Source: Ignavibacteriales bacterium (lineage in GTDB: Bacteria; Bacteroidota; Ignavibacteria; Ignavibacteriales; Ignavibacteriaceae). Taken from it: a stretch of DNA of 27,766 nucleotides. The number at the start of each line of letters is the position of its first letter. The stretch's first letter is position 1. A model generated the notes under the pieces. The model made no database searches. It was given only the letters and a program-made list of their open reading frames with translations, and had not been told where the DNA came from. The stretch is taken from NCBI GenBank assembly GCA_003538625.1, contig DPRR01000012.1, forward strand, positions 1 to 27,766, read 5' to 3'. Below, in pieces: positions 17,503 through 25,851 of the stretch. Position numbers and translations under genes: made by a program.

Positions 17503-17891
17503 AAAGAATAAATATATCATCCGGTGCAAAGTGGGAAGAAATTGTAGGCTATTCCCGCGCAGTAAGAATTGACAATATAATTGAAGTATCAGGAACAGCA
17601 CCAGTAACTGACGGAAAGGTTGTTGGAATTGGTGATGCTTACGCTCAGACTAACACATGTCTTCAAATAATTGAAAGAACAATAACTAAAGCCGGTGGAA
17701 GTTTACAAGATGTTGTTAGAACAAGAATGTTTGTTACAGATATTAGCCGTTGGGAAGAGTATGGCAGGGCCCACGGTGAATATTTTAAAGATATAAAACC
17801 TGTAACCTCAATGATAGAGATAAAATCTTTAATTGATCCGGATATGCTGATAGAGATAGAAGCTACAGCGGTAGTTGAACCTAAAAATTAA
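17499..17891 (+). CDS. RidA/YjgF-family protein lacking the catalytic arginine
   Basis: This 130-aa Rid-family trimer subunit has the family landmarks VSGTAPV (30-36), TNTCLQIIE and VVRTRMFVTDI (72-82), and the C-terminal EIEATAVV with Glu121. In enamine deaminases the active-site Arg sits in a PAR-S segment. Here the same place reads PVTS, with Thr103. Such Rid subgroups are known to lack 2-aminoacrylate hydrolase activity, so an enamine deaminase label would be unsafe. It is translationally coupled to the AlkD-like gene by a 4-bp ATGA overlap. Confidence 0.88.
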   Translation: MKRINISSGAKWEEIVGYSRAVRIDNIIEVSGTAPVTDGKVVGIGDAYAQTNTCLQIIERTITKAGGSLQDVVRTRMFVTDISRWEEYGRAHGEYFKDIKPVTSMIEIKSLIDPDMLIEIEATAVVEPKN

Positions 17892-17960
17892 TTAAAAATT
17901 TTACCTTGATAAGTTGTTCATTTAGTCCCACTTTATTTATAATTATTTAAAAGTTTAAGA

Positions 17961-19622
17961 ATGAATAAAATATTTTTACTTATTTCTGTTTTAATTTCTT
18001 TTAATTTACCAGCGCAGGTTAGAGTAAATAGGGAAGCTATTGAATTTCCCCAGATCTATACTAGTACGATAGAAAGCGCTTCATTTTATTTAATTAATGA
18101 AAATGAACAATCTGTAAATGTGGAGTTGTATAATCTGAAAAATGTTTACACTTTATCGGATACAGTTTTAACCATTCCGGCTAATGACAGCATAATGGTT
18201 TGGATTAAATATCATCCGAATCAAAATGTAATTGATAAAGATATAATTTTTATAACAGGTGATGACAGTACAATTGGCTGCGTCTTAAGTGTGGATGGAT
18301 CAGGAAAGTTTGGTGACAGCTATGATACATCAACATTTAATCTTTACGACACACAGTTAAAGAGCGCATTAACTCTGCTTGTGTCTAATCATACTTCTTT
18401 AGGATATAATCTTGCCCGCGATAAAATGTTTATGGAGATTGATAATCAAAAAGTTAATGGACAGGGAGCAACAGACAATACACTTGAATGCGTTTACACC
18501 GGAAGACTTGCCGTTGGTTATACCAGCCGAACTGTGGCGCAAAATCCGCCATATAATTTTAACACAGAACATACATGGCCACAATCAAATTTTAATGAAG
18601 CAGAACCGATGAAATCGGATCTGTATCATCTGTATCCAACAGACATAACAGCAAACAGCATCCGTTCAAATTATCCTTTCGGTAAAGTTGTATCCAATGT
18701 TACGTGGCAAAATGGAGGTAGTAAACTTGGAACAAATAGTTTAGGACAAATAGTTTTTGAGCCGAGAGATGTTCATAAAGGTGATGTAAGCAGATCTATG
18801 TTTTATTTTATTACCCGTTATCCAACAAACTACGGCGGCTTCTTCACACAAACCCAGGAAAATGTTTTTAGAGAATGGAATAAGCTTGATAGTGTGGGAA
18901 CAGTTGAAGCAGCAAGAAACAATGCGATAGCTTTATTGCAGATGAAAAGAAATCCATATATAGATCATCCGGAATTTGTGGATAGAATTTATAGTTTTGC
19001 AACGAATAATGTACGTCCTGTTTTTGCAGAATTGAATGCGCTTCCGCTTAAAGTTAGATTTGATTCCACTTTGATAAACAGTTCAACCACTGAAACGATA
19101 TTTATCTCAAATAGCGGCAGTGCCGAATTAATAGTTGATTCAATTAAGATTTCTGATTCAAGATTTTTATTAGATATAAATAATTTTTCTCTAAGTCCTT
19201 ATTCTTCAATACAGGGATATTTGCAATTTAATCCTGACAGCACAATTGCCTATAACGCATCGCTCACTATTTACTCAAATGCCGGTGCAAAGGAAATTGA
19301 GTTAACCGGAGCAGGGAAAGACAATCCTGTAAATGTTGAAGATGATTATATTGTTCCAATAATTTTTTCGTTAGAACAAAATTATCCCAATCCATTTAAT
19401 CCAGGTACAAAAATAAGCTGGCAAACGCCAATAAGCGGCTGGCAGACTTTAAAGGTTTATGATGTTTTAGGGAATGAGGTTGCAACACTTGTAAATGAGT
19501 TTAAAACCTCCGGTAATTTTACAACCGAGTTTAATGCATCAAATCTTTCTTCGGGAATTTATTTTTACCAGTTAAGATCAGGAAATTTTATTGCGACTAA
19601 GAAGATGACGCTGCTAAAATGA
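17961..19622 (+). CDS. Secreted endonuclease I (EndA/NucM family) with type IX sorting domain
   Basis: This 553-aa exported nuclease has a signal peptide at 1-18. An N-terminal choice-of-anchor (HYDIN/ASPM-like) beta domain (about 20-115) is followed by an Endonuclease_I domain (about 130-345). The EHTWP metal/catalytic motif is at 203-207, followed by KSDLYHLYPTD and a GDVSRSMFYF segment. A second beta-sandwich domain (about 355-455) precedes the C-terminal type A sorting domain, which starts with NYPNPFNP and ends KKMTLLK. The protein is predicted to cross the outer membrane by the type IX system and attach to the surface or be released. It would degrade extracellular DNA or RNA for nutrients. 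It stands alone, 69 bp after the RidA-like gene. Confidence 0.9.
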   Translation: MNKIFLLISVLISFNLPAQVRVNREAIEFPQIYTSTIESASFYLINENEQSVNVELYNLKNVYTLSDTVLTIPANDSIMVWIKYHPNQNVIDKDIIFITGDDSTIGCVLSVDGSGKFGDSYDTSTFNLYDTQLKSALTLLVSNHTSLGYNLARDKMFMEIDNQKVNGQGATDNTLECVYTGRLAVGYTSRTVAQNPPYNFNTEHTWPQSNFNEAEPMKSDLYHLYPTDITANSIRSNYPFGKVVSNVTWQNGGSKLGTNSLGQIVFEPRDVHKGDVSRSMFYFITRYPTNYGGFFTQTQENVFREWNKLDSVGTVEAARNNAIALLQMKRNPYIDHPEFVDRIYSFATNNVRPVFAELNALPLKVRFDSTLINSSTTETIFISNSGSAELIVDSIKISDSRFLLDINNFSLSPYSSIQGYLQFNPDSTIAYNASLTIYSNAGAKEIELTGAGKDNPVNVEDDYIVPIIFSLEQNYPNPFNPGTKISWQTPISGWQTLKVYDVLGNEVATLVNEFKTSGNFTTEFNASNLSSGIYFYQLRSGNFIATKKMTLLK

Positions 19623-19938
19623 TTTTCATCATTATTTACATGTTAATGCGGTGATTAAATTTATTTGATGTTTATGAACTTTTAATGTGCCGCAATCGAT
19701 AATTCTTGCTTCTTAATATTTTCTGAATTACGTTTCCTGCAGAAAAGCAGAAAGAATCTTACCATTGAGAGAAGATTTGATTTCAGACTTTTCATCCCTG
19801 CAGAATACAGTACCAAACCTTTTCCCAAATATTTTCAAGATAAATTAATTCTCAGTACAGAGTTAATTCTATGCTAATGAATTTATTTATCCCACATATC
19901 TTATTAACTATTTTATAATTTTTAAGGAGGGCAGGGAT
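19623..19938 (+). other. 316-bp intergenic leader with strong Shine-Dalgarno site
   Basis: No gene, tRNA or convincing structured RNA is visible. The octamer CTGCAGAA and the octamer TTAATTCT each occur twice as short direct repeats of unknown meaning. The stretch ends in AAGGAGG (19924-19930) eight bases before the ATG at 19939, one of the best ribosome sites in the window. The promoter for the downstream two-gene regulator unit must lie in here. Confidence 0.55.
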
Positions 19939-20349
19939 ATGGCACACTCTATTACATTATTGCATAGCACAGAGGGTAACGACCAGATTATGTACAATGG
20001 TCAAATTCTGAGTGCAAACGATTCTATTCTAGTTTCATCGGGCGACACTTTAATTTTTGCTGCAGTTGGAGCCGATTGGAAACTCAATTTGTTATTAGTT
20101 GATGGTGACTATGACCACTCTGATGTTTTAATTGAAGCCGGTACTAAAATAATAATTACTGTTATCTCAGCACCAAAGGAAATTACTGTAATTGAAGTTG
20201 AGTGTCAGATATGTAAAGCACTTCCACTCGAAGCTCCAAAGAGAATAATAATTTCTAGCACAAAGATGGATCAAAATATTGCCCAAAATATTATCAGAGC
20301 CAGGTTAAAGAGAATTGATGTACTTTTACACGATTTGATAAATATGTAG
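19939..20349 (+). CDS. Hypothetical 136-aa protein coupled to the hybrid regulator
   Basis: I do not recognise this protein. It has no signal peptide or membrane helix. Residues 1-90 alternate hydrophobic strands and turns (SITLLH, DTLIFAAVG, LNLLLVDGDYD, KIIITVISAP), suggesting a small beta-sandwich. A CQIC motif (Cys89, Cys92) could bind metal or be redox-active. The last 28 residues form an amphipathic, basic helix. A near-perfect Shine-Dalgarno site supports that it is real and well translated. Its stop lies 4 bp before the regulator ATG, which has no ribosome site of its own. Coupled translation is likely, so it may be a partner of that regulator. No function is assigned. Confidence 0.8.
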   Translation: MAHSITLLHSTEGNDQIMYNGQILSANDSILVSSGDTLIFAAVGADWKLNLLLVDGDYDHSDVLIEAGTKIIITVISAPKEITVIEVECQICKALPLEAPKRIIISSTKMDQNIAQNIIRARLKRIDVLLHDLINM

Positions 20350-20353
20350 AATT

Positions 20354-23300
20354 ATGAAAAATTTAGTTCTAATATTTATTGCGATAAACTATAATCTTTA
20401 TGCTCAGCTCAATTTCGAATTCCAGCACATTAATTCTGAGCAGGGCCTTTCAACCAATACATCATTATGCATTTCACAGGATAGTAAAGGATATTTATGG
20501 ATTGGCACCTTTGAAGGTCTTAACAGATACGATGGTTACAATTTTAAAGTGTTCAAGCATAATCCCGATGATTCTACCAGCATTGGTGCCAATCCTGTTT
20601 ACTCAATATTTGAAGATAAATCCGGCAACCTCTGGATTGGCACTTTTGAAGGCGGACTTAACAAGTATGATAAAGATCTGGAAACCTTTAAAGTATATTT
20701 GGCTAATGAGAAAAATCAGAATTCAATAAGCAATAATAAAGTATATGCAATCTGTGAAGATAATGATGGTTATTTGTGGGTTGGTACCGCAAACGGGTTA
20801 AACAAATTTGATAAAAAATCCGGAAAGTTTACCAGCTACTTTAATAATCCATCAAATAAAAATTCATTAAGCTCAAGCACAATTTCTTCTTTAGTTTATG
20901 ATAGCACAGCAAATGTCTTGTGGATCGGAACTAAAAACGGCGGTTTAAACAGATTGGATATTTCTAAAAATCAATTCACTAGTTTTCAAAATGATCCTGA
21001 TAACCCAATCAGTTTAAGTGAAGATTTTATAAATACACTTTATAAGGATACTGACGGCAATTTATGGATTGGCACTTATGGTGGTGGATTAAACCAATTC
21101 ATTGAAAAAGAAAACAGATTTAAAGTCTTTAAAAAAAGTGGTGGTTACTATTCCATTCCAACAGATTTTGTACTTTCAATAGATGTAGATAATAACGGTA
21201 ACCTGCTCCTCGGTACATACGAAGATGGTTTAATTGTAATGGATAAAAAATCCTTCAAGACCACTGTCTATCAGCACAATCCTTCAGAGATTGAAAGCAT
21301 CGGTGATAATTTAATATACGATATTTACAGAGATAAAAGAGGAATAATATGGCTCGGTACATGGACAAACGGAGTAAATAAATTAGTCACTAACAAAAAG
21401 TTTAAACATTATAAACATAATCCGTTAGATGAAAATAGTTTAAGCGGCAATGGTGTTACCGCTATCTGTGAGGATAGTGATGGTATTGTATGGATAGGAA
21501 CTGAATTAAATGGATTAAACAGATTAGATATGGAAAGTGGAGTTTTCAAGAATTATTTACATAACCCAAATGATAAATATAGTTTAGCATCGAATGGCAT
21601 TTCTGATATCAAGGAAGACAGAGATGGCAATTTATGGATAGTAACTGATGGAACAGGTTTCTGCAAGTTTGAAAGAAAAAGTAATCGCTTTATTCGTTAT
21701 CAGAATAATCCGCATAACAGCAGCAGCCTGCCAAATGATCAGATATCAGTTTTAATTGAAGAAAAATATGGGGAACTGCTAATCGGAACTTTTGGATCAG
21801 GATTACTCAAATTCGATAAAAAGAAAAATACTTTTGCAAGAATCATTTATAATCCTGATGAACCGGATGATATGACAGCCACAGGAGTGTATGTACTTAA
21901 TGAGGATAGCAATGGAAATATTTGGATAGGAACATACAGCAATGGGTTATTTGTTTATAATATTAAGTCAGGTAAATCAAAATGGTATTACAATATTCCT
22001 GGTAAAGCGGAAAGTCTTAGTGACAATATAGTTTCATCAATCACATTCAGCCGTGATGGTTCTATCTGGATAGGCACTTCAAACGGATTAAATAAGTTTG
22101 ATATTGCTTCTGAAAAATTTGAAAGGATTACTGAGTCCGATGGATTACCAAATAATACAATTTATGGTCTGCTTGAGGATAAAAATGGTAATCTGTGGAT
22201 AAGTACTAGTAAAGGTTTATCAATGTATAACCCTAAATCAAAATCATTTAGAAATTATTCAAGAGCAGATGGACTTCAATCGGAAGAGTTTAATCAGTGG
22301 GCTTGCTGCAAAGGAAAAACCCATCTGTACTTTGGAGGTATAAATGGATTTAATGTTTTTAATCCGGATGAATTAACAGATTCCGAGTATAAACCCCCCT
22401 TAATTTTTACTGACCTGCTCTTATTTAATAAGAGAGTTCCAGTTGGTTTTGATAAAAAATTAAATCGAGTGGTAATAAACAAATCTATTGATGATTTGGA
22501 AAAACTTGACTTACTATATGAGGATAATGTTTTATCCTTTGAGTTTGTGGCAATTGACTTTGAATCCCCAAATCAAATTGTATATGCTTATAAAATGATG
22601 GGCTTTGAAAATCAATGGATTTATACAAACTCTGACAAGAGGTTTGCTACTTACACAAATCTTGATCCCGGAGAATATACCTTTATAGTTAAAAATACTA
22701 ATTCTGATGGTATGTGGAATGAACCCGGTCGATCGATTGCTATAATTATCCATCCCCCATGGTGGAAAACAGGCTGGGCGTATTCTGCTTACGGTTTAGT
22801 CGCTTTAGTTTTATTGTATTCAGTAAGAAGATATGATTTAAAGAGACAGCGTCTAAAACATCAATTGGAACTCGAGCATGAACATGCAGAAAAACTGGAG
22901 GAAGTTGATAGAATAAAATCAAGATTTTTTGCAAACATCTCTCATGAATTTCGCACACCTTTAACTTTAATACTTGGACCTACCGAACAAATTTTATCAT
23001 TTAACCCGAGTGAAGTTATAAAGAAAAATATCATAATGATTAAAAAGAATGCGCACAATATGCTTAATCTGATTAATCAGCTGCTGGATCTTTCTAAAAT
23101 AGATTCAGGAAGACTTCTATTAAAAGCATCAAAACATAATATTGTACCTTTTCTAAAAGGGATGGTAATGTCCTTCGAATCATTAGCTAACATCAAATCT
23201 ATAAAACTAAGATTGGATATACAGACAGAAGAAGTAATGGTTTATTTTGATAGAGAAAAAATGGAGACTATTCTGAAAAATCTTCTATCCAATGCTTTCA

Positions 23301-24469
23301 AGTTTACTCCGGATGGTAATGAAATAACAGTATCAATTTTAGAAATAAATAACAGCAGTATTGAAATTAAAATTAGAGACACCGGAATTGGAATTGCCGA
23401 AAAACATTTAACTAAGATTTTTGACCGCTTCTATCAGGTTAATGATGCGCATACGCGGGAACACGAAGGAACAGGTATCGGTTTATCTTTAGTAAAAGAG
23501 CTTGTTGAACTACATTACGGTACTGTTTCTGTTGACAGCAAGATTGGTGAGTGGACAGAATTTAAAATCACTCTGCCTCTCGGCAGCAAACATCTTTCAT
23601 CCGATGAAATTATAGATGCAGACGACCAATTGTTTATTGAAAAAGTATTAATTGATAATTCTGAATTTATGAAGGCAGCAGATCATAAAACGCGTCTTGA
23701 AAATCTACCCACAGACAAAAATATTATTCTGATTGTTGAAGACAATAACGATGTAAGAAATTTTATTATGGATTCGCTTGGTGATAATTATCATTTTGAG
23801 GAAGCTGAAAATGGTGATGAAGGAATAAAGAAAGCTGAAGCAATAATTCCTGATTTAATTATAAGTGATATAATGATGCCGAAAATGGATGGCTATGATA
23901 TGACCCGGCTACTTAAAACAGATCAAAAAACCAGTCATATTCCGATCATTTTGTTAACAGCTAAATCGGAACCGGAAAACAAATTAGAGGGATTGGAAAC
24001 AGGTGCCGATGATTATCTTACCAAACCTTTTGATTCAAGAGAATTACATATAAGGATCGACAACCTTATAAAGCTTAGAAAAAAACTGCAGGAGATTTAC
24101 GGTCCGGATAATTTAACTCCTCTTCCAATAGCAAAACTAAAATTAAAAAGAATTGATATTCAATTTATGGAACGTATTTTAAAAGTAATTCACGAACACA
24201 TATCTGAAGAAGAATTTTCAATCGAAAGTATTGGCAATGAAATTGGAATGAGCCGTTCTCAAATGTTTAGAAAAATAAAAGCATTAACGGGTAAATCCTG
24301 CAGTGTTTATTTAAGATCTGTAAGATTGGCAAAAGCTAAAATTATGATTAAAAATAAAGACGCAAATATATCCGAGATAGCTTATTCTGTAGGTTTTGGA
24401 AGTCCCTCATATTTTGCGCATTGTTTTAAGGAAGAATTTGGATACTCACCAAGTGATTTTGCAAAGTAA
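20354..24469 (+). CDS. Hybrid two-component system regulator (propeller sensor, kinase, receiver, AraC output)
   Basis: This 1371-aa one-protein signalling system has a signal peptide at 1-18. About 14 repeats of the LWIGT-x-GLNRFD type (residues 20-690) form two seven-bladed periplasmic propellers. A Y_Y_Y domain (about 720-800) precedes one transmembrane helix (about 807-826). In the cytoplasm come HisKA with SHEFRTPL (His864), HATPase_c (NLLSNAFKFTPDG, DTGIGIA, GTGIGLSLVKE), a receiver from about 1122 with phospho-acceptor Asp1172 in SDIMMPKMDG and TKPF, and a C-terminal AraC helix-turn-helix ending ISEIAYSVGFGSPSYFAHCFKEEFG. All key residues are intact. In Bacteroides such proteins sense glycans and switch on utilisation loci. 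Here no SusC/D or glycoside hydrolase is nearby, so the ligand is open. Targets may be the exported proteins downstream. Confidence 0.95.
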   Translation: MKNLVLIFIAINYNLYAQLNFEFQHINSEQGLSTNTSLCISQDSKGYLWIGTFEGLNRYDGYNFKVFKHNPDDSTSIGANPVYSIFEDKSGNLWIGTFEGGLNKYDKDLETFKVYLANEKNQNSISNNKVYAICEDNDGYLWVGTANGLNKFDKKSGKFTSYFNNPSNKNSLSSSTISSLVYDSTANVLWIGTKNGGLNRLDISKNQFTSFQNDPDNPISLSEDFINTLYKDTDGNLWIGTYGGGLNQFIEKENRFKVFKKSGGYYSIPTDFVLSIDVDNNGNLLLGTYEDGLIVMDKKSFKTTVYQHNPSEIESIGDNLIYDIYRDKRGIIWLGTWTNGVNKLVTNKKFKHYKHNPLDENSLSGNGVTAICEDSDGIVWIGTELNGLNRLDMESGVFKNYLHNPNDKYSLASNGISDIKEDRDGNLWIVTDGTGFCKFERKSNRFIRYQNNPHNSSSLPNDQISVLIEEKYGELLIGTFGSGLLKFDKKKNTFARIIYNPDEPDDMTATGVYVLNEDSNGNIWIGTYSNGLFVYNIKSGKSKWYYNIPGKAESLSDNIVSSITFSRDGSIWIGTSNGLNKFDIASEKFERITESDGLPNNTIYGLLEDKNGNLWISTSKGLSMYNPKSKSFRNYSRADGLQSEEFNQWACCKGKTHLYFGGINGFNVFNPDELTDSEYKPPLIFTDLLLFNKRVPVGFDKKLNRVVINKSIDDLEKLDLLYEDNVLSFEFVAIDFESPNQIVYAYKMMGFENQWIYTNSDKRFATYTNLDPGEYTFIVKNTNSDGMWNEPGRSIAIIIHPPWWKTGWAYSAYGLVALVLLYSVRRYDLKRQRLKHQLELEHEHAEKLEEVDRIKSRFFANISHEFRTPLTLILGPTEQILSFNPSEVIKKNIIMIKKNAHNMLNLINQLLDLSKIDSGRLLLKASKHNIVPFLKGMVMSFESLANIKSIKLRLDIQTEEVMVYFDREKMETILKNLLSNAFKFTPDGNEITVSILEINNSSIEIKIRDTGIGIAEKHLTKIFDRFYQVNDAHTREHEGTGIGLSLVKELVELHYGTVSVDSKIGEWTEFKITLPLGSKHLSSDEIIDADDQLFIEKVLIDNSEFMKAADHKTRLENLPTDKNIILIVEDNNDVRNFIMDSLGDNYHFEEAENGDEGIKKAEAIIPDLIISDIMMPKMDGYDMTRLLKTDQKTSHIPIILLTAKSEPENKLEGLETGADDYLTKPFDSRELHIRIDNLIKLRKKLQEIYGPDNLTPLPIAKLKLKRIDIQFMERILKVIHEHISEEEFSIESIGNEIGMSRSQMFRKIKALTGKSCSVYLRSVRLAKAKIMIKNKDANISEIAYSVGFGSPSYFAHCFKEEFGYSPSDFAK

Positions 24470-24483
24470 AATTTTCCATTGCA

Positions 24484-24513
24484 AAAATTCTTTCCAATTA
24501 GAGTAAGAATTTT
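24484..24513 (+). terminator. Possible weak terminator after the hybrid regulator
   Basis: A 9-bp AT-rich stem, AAAATTCTT (24484-24492) with AAGAATTTT (24505-24513), has a 12-base loop and only a mixed A/T tail. It is well placed 15 bp after the regulator stop, but the low GC of the stem makes it a weak candidate. Confidence 0.4.
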
Positions 24514-24655
24514 AATAAAATTTTCTGCGTTCAAAAACTTGCAACATAGTTAATACTATTTGAAACATACCTGATAGGCATCCCCCTGCATTATTTTGTT
24601 TATTTGCGCTGGTTCTTTTTTAATCATCAATAAACAATAACAAAAGGAGCGTGCC

Positions 24656-25204
24656 ATGAAAAACTTAATTTTATCTCTGTTTATAATCATTTCGTTTTTT
24701 TTTACATCCTGCCAAAATGATTCGATTGTTGACCCCGTTACAAACAATGATCAGGACAAAAGCATAGCTTATTATCTAAATATTGGCAGTAATTCAATCA
24801 AACTGGATGCACAGTTGCTTGATCCTCGCCATGGATTTACTGAACCTTTGAGTATTCAAGGGAAAATTGATTATGGTGTAAGTTTTCTTGGATTTAATCA
24901 AACTCAGTCGGATGCAAACTACAATACAATTGTAAAGTTGAAAATTGATGCAGTACTAATACCATCAATTCCTACGGAAACAAATTCTTGTCGTACAATT
25001 TACAAAGAGACAGTAGACAACTTTAAAATTAATCGCCTTGGATCAAGGGATTATAGTTTAACCAAAAGGTATGAGATTACCGGATGCGCAAATAGCATGG
25101 TACTGGAATGTAATTATGCTGTAACAACAAATAAGGTTACTCTTAAAAGTATGAGATTAGTTTGCTGTAACCAATATGTAATCCAGGATCCAACAACCGA
25201 GTAA
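24656..25204 (+). CDS. Small lipoprotein of unknown function (paralogue A)
   Basis: This 182-aa protein has a lipoprotein signal peptide ending FFTSC, with lipidated Cys19. The mature part is a beta-rich domain with no motif I recognise. It contains a DPRHGF segment, a KLKIDAVL strand, a TKRYEI strand and an LVCCNQ double cysteine near the end. The layout and several segments match the next gene's product (residues 84-182 here against the C-terminal two thirds there), suggesting an old duplication. AAGGAG six bases before the ATG supports the start. It lies 186 bp after the hybrid regulator on the same strand and 68 bp before its partner. It is expected to be anchored in the inner or outer membrane. 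Confidence 0.8.
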   Translation: MKNLILSLFIIISFFFTSCQNDSIVDPVTNNDQDKSIAYYLNIGSNSIKLDAQLLDPRHGFTEPLSIQGKIDYGVSFLGFNQTQSDANYNTIVKLKIDAVLIPSIPTETNSCRTIYKETVDNFKINRLGSRDYSLTKRYEITGCANSMVLECNYAVTTNKVTLKSMRLVCCNQYVIQDPTTE

Positions 25205-25272
25205 CATATATCTCAATTAATCTGATGATGAAGAAATATAATTTCATAATCATAAGGATAAAGGAGTATTCC

Positions 25273-25776
25273 ATGAAAAATTTATTTGAGTTGTTAGCAG
25301 CCTTTACTTTAATGCTTTTAATTGGATGCAGTGAAAGTTTACCAAAAGATTCAAATGCAATAAATAAAAGCATTAAGACTTCGGTGATAAAAGAAAGGAT
25401 AAATCTTTGTTGTATGATTCATGATCCATACAGCGGGGATTGCCATTTAAATGGTACTGTAGCATATACTCACCAGGTATTAGAAAATCAATTAGATCTA
25501 AATAATTTGAAGCAGATTAAAGTTATGCTGGAAGTAAATGCAAACCTTTGCGACAGACTCGGTTTGAATCACTTGAATTGGGGATTAAGAGATGTGAGTG
25601 AAGATATTGTTTTTGTAAACGATGGAGGAAAAGTCGTTATTGAAAAAAAATATCCGATAAAAAACCGTGATGATATTGAAATTGTTATTGAATACATAAT
25701 AACGACTGAAGGTGTTCGACTAGGGACAGTAAATATTGGATTGTTGTTCAACACTTATTGTCCTGCCAGTAATTAA
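25273..25776 (+). CDS. Small lipoprotein of unknown function (paralogue B)
   Basis: This 167-aa lipoprotein starts at the ATG 25273, which has AAGGAG six bases upstream and directly begins the signal peptide (MKNLFELL, lipobox LLIGC, Cys19). An in-frame ATG 48 bases upstream would put a charged extension before the signal and is rejected. The mature domain has a CCMIHDP segment, an LNGTVAYTH strand, an EKKYPIK strand and an EYIITTEGVRLGTV strand. These parallel segments of the preceding lipoprotein in order and spacing. No known function is recognised. It is probably in one unit with its neighbour and the YCF48-like gene 75 bp downstream. Confidence 0.8.
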   Translation: MKNLFELLAAFTLMLLIGCSESLPKDSNAINKSIKTSVIKERINLCCMIHDPYSGDCHLNGTVAYTHQVLENQLDLNNLKQIKVMLEVNANLCDRLGLNHLNWGLRDVSEDIVFVNDGGKVVIEKKYPIKNRDDIEIVIEYIITTEGVRLGTVNIGLLFNTYCPASN

Positions 25777-25797
25777 AAATGAAAAAAAATAAATCAC

Positions 25798-25812
25798 CGG
25801 TTATGGTAACCG
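25798..25812. other. Short hairpin upstream of the YCF48-like gene
   Basis: A 6-bp stem, CGGTTA (25798-25803) with TAACCG (25807-25812), has a 3-base loop TGG. It is flanked by A-rich sequence on the left and lies 39 bases before the chosen start of the next gene. On the minus strand it would be followed by a T-rich tract. It could be an mRNA processing or stability element between lipoprotein and propeller genes. No function is shown. Confidence 0.35.
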
Positions 25813-25851
25813 ATGAAAAATAAACATTCATTAAATCATTCAGGAGGTTCT

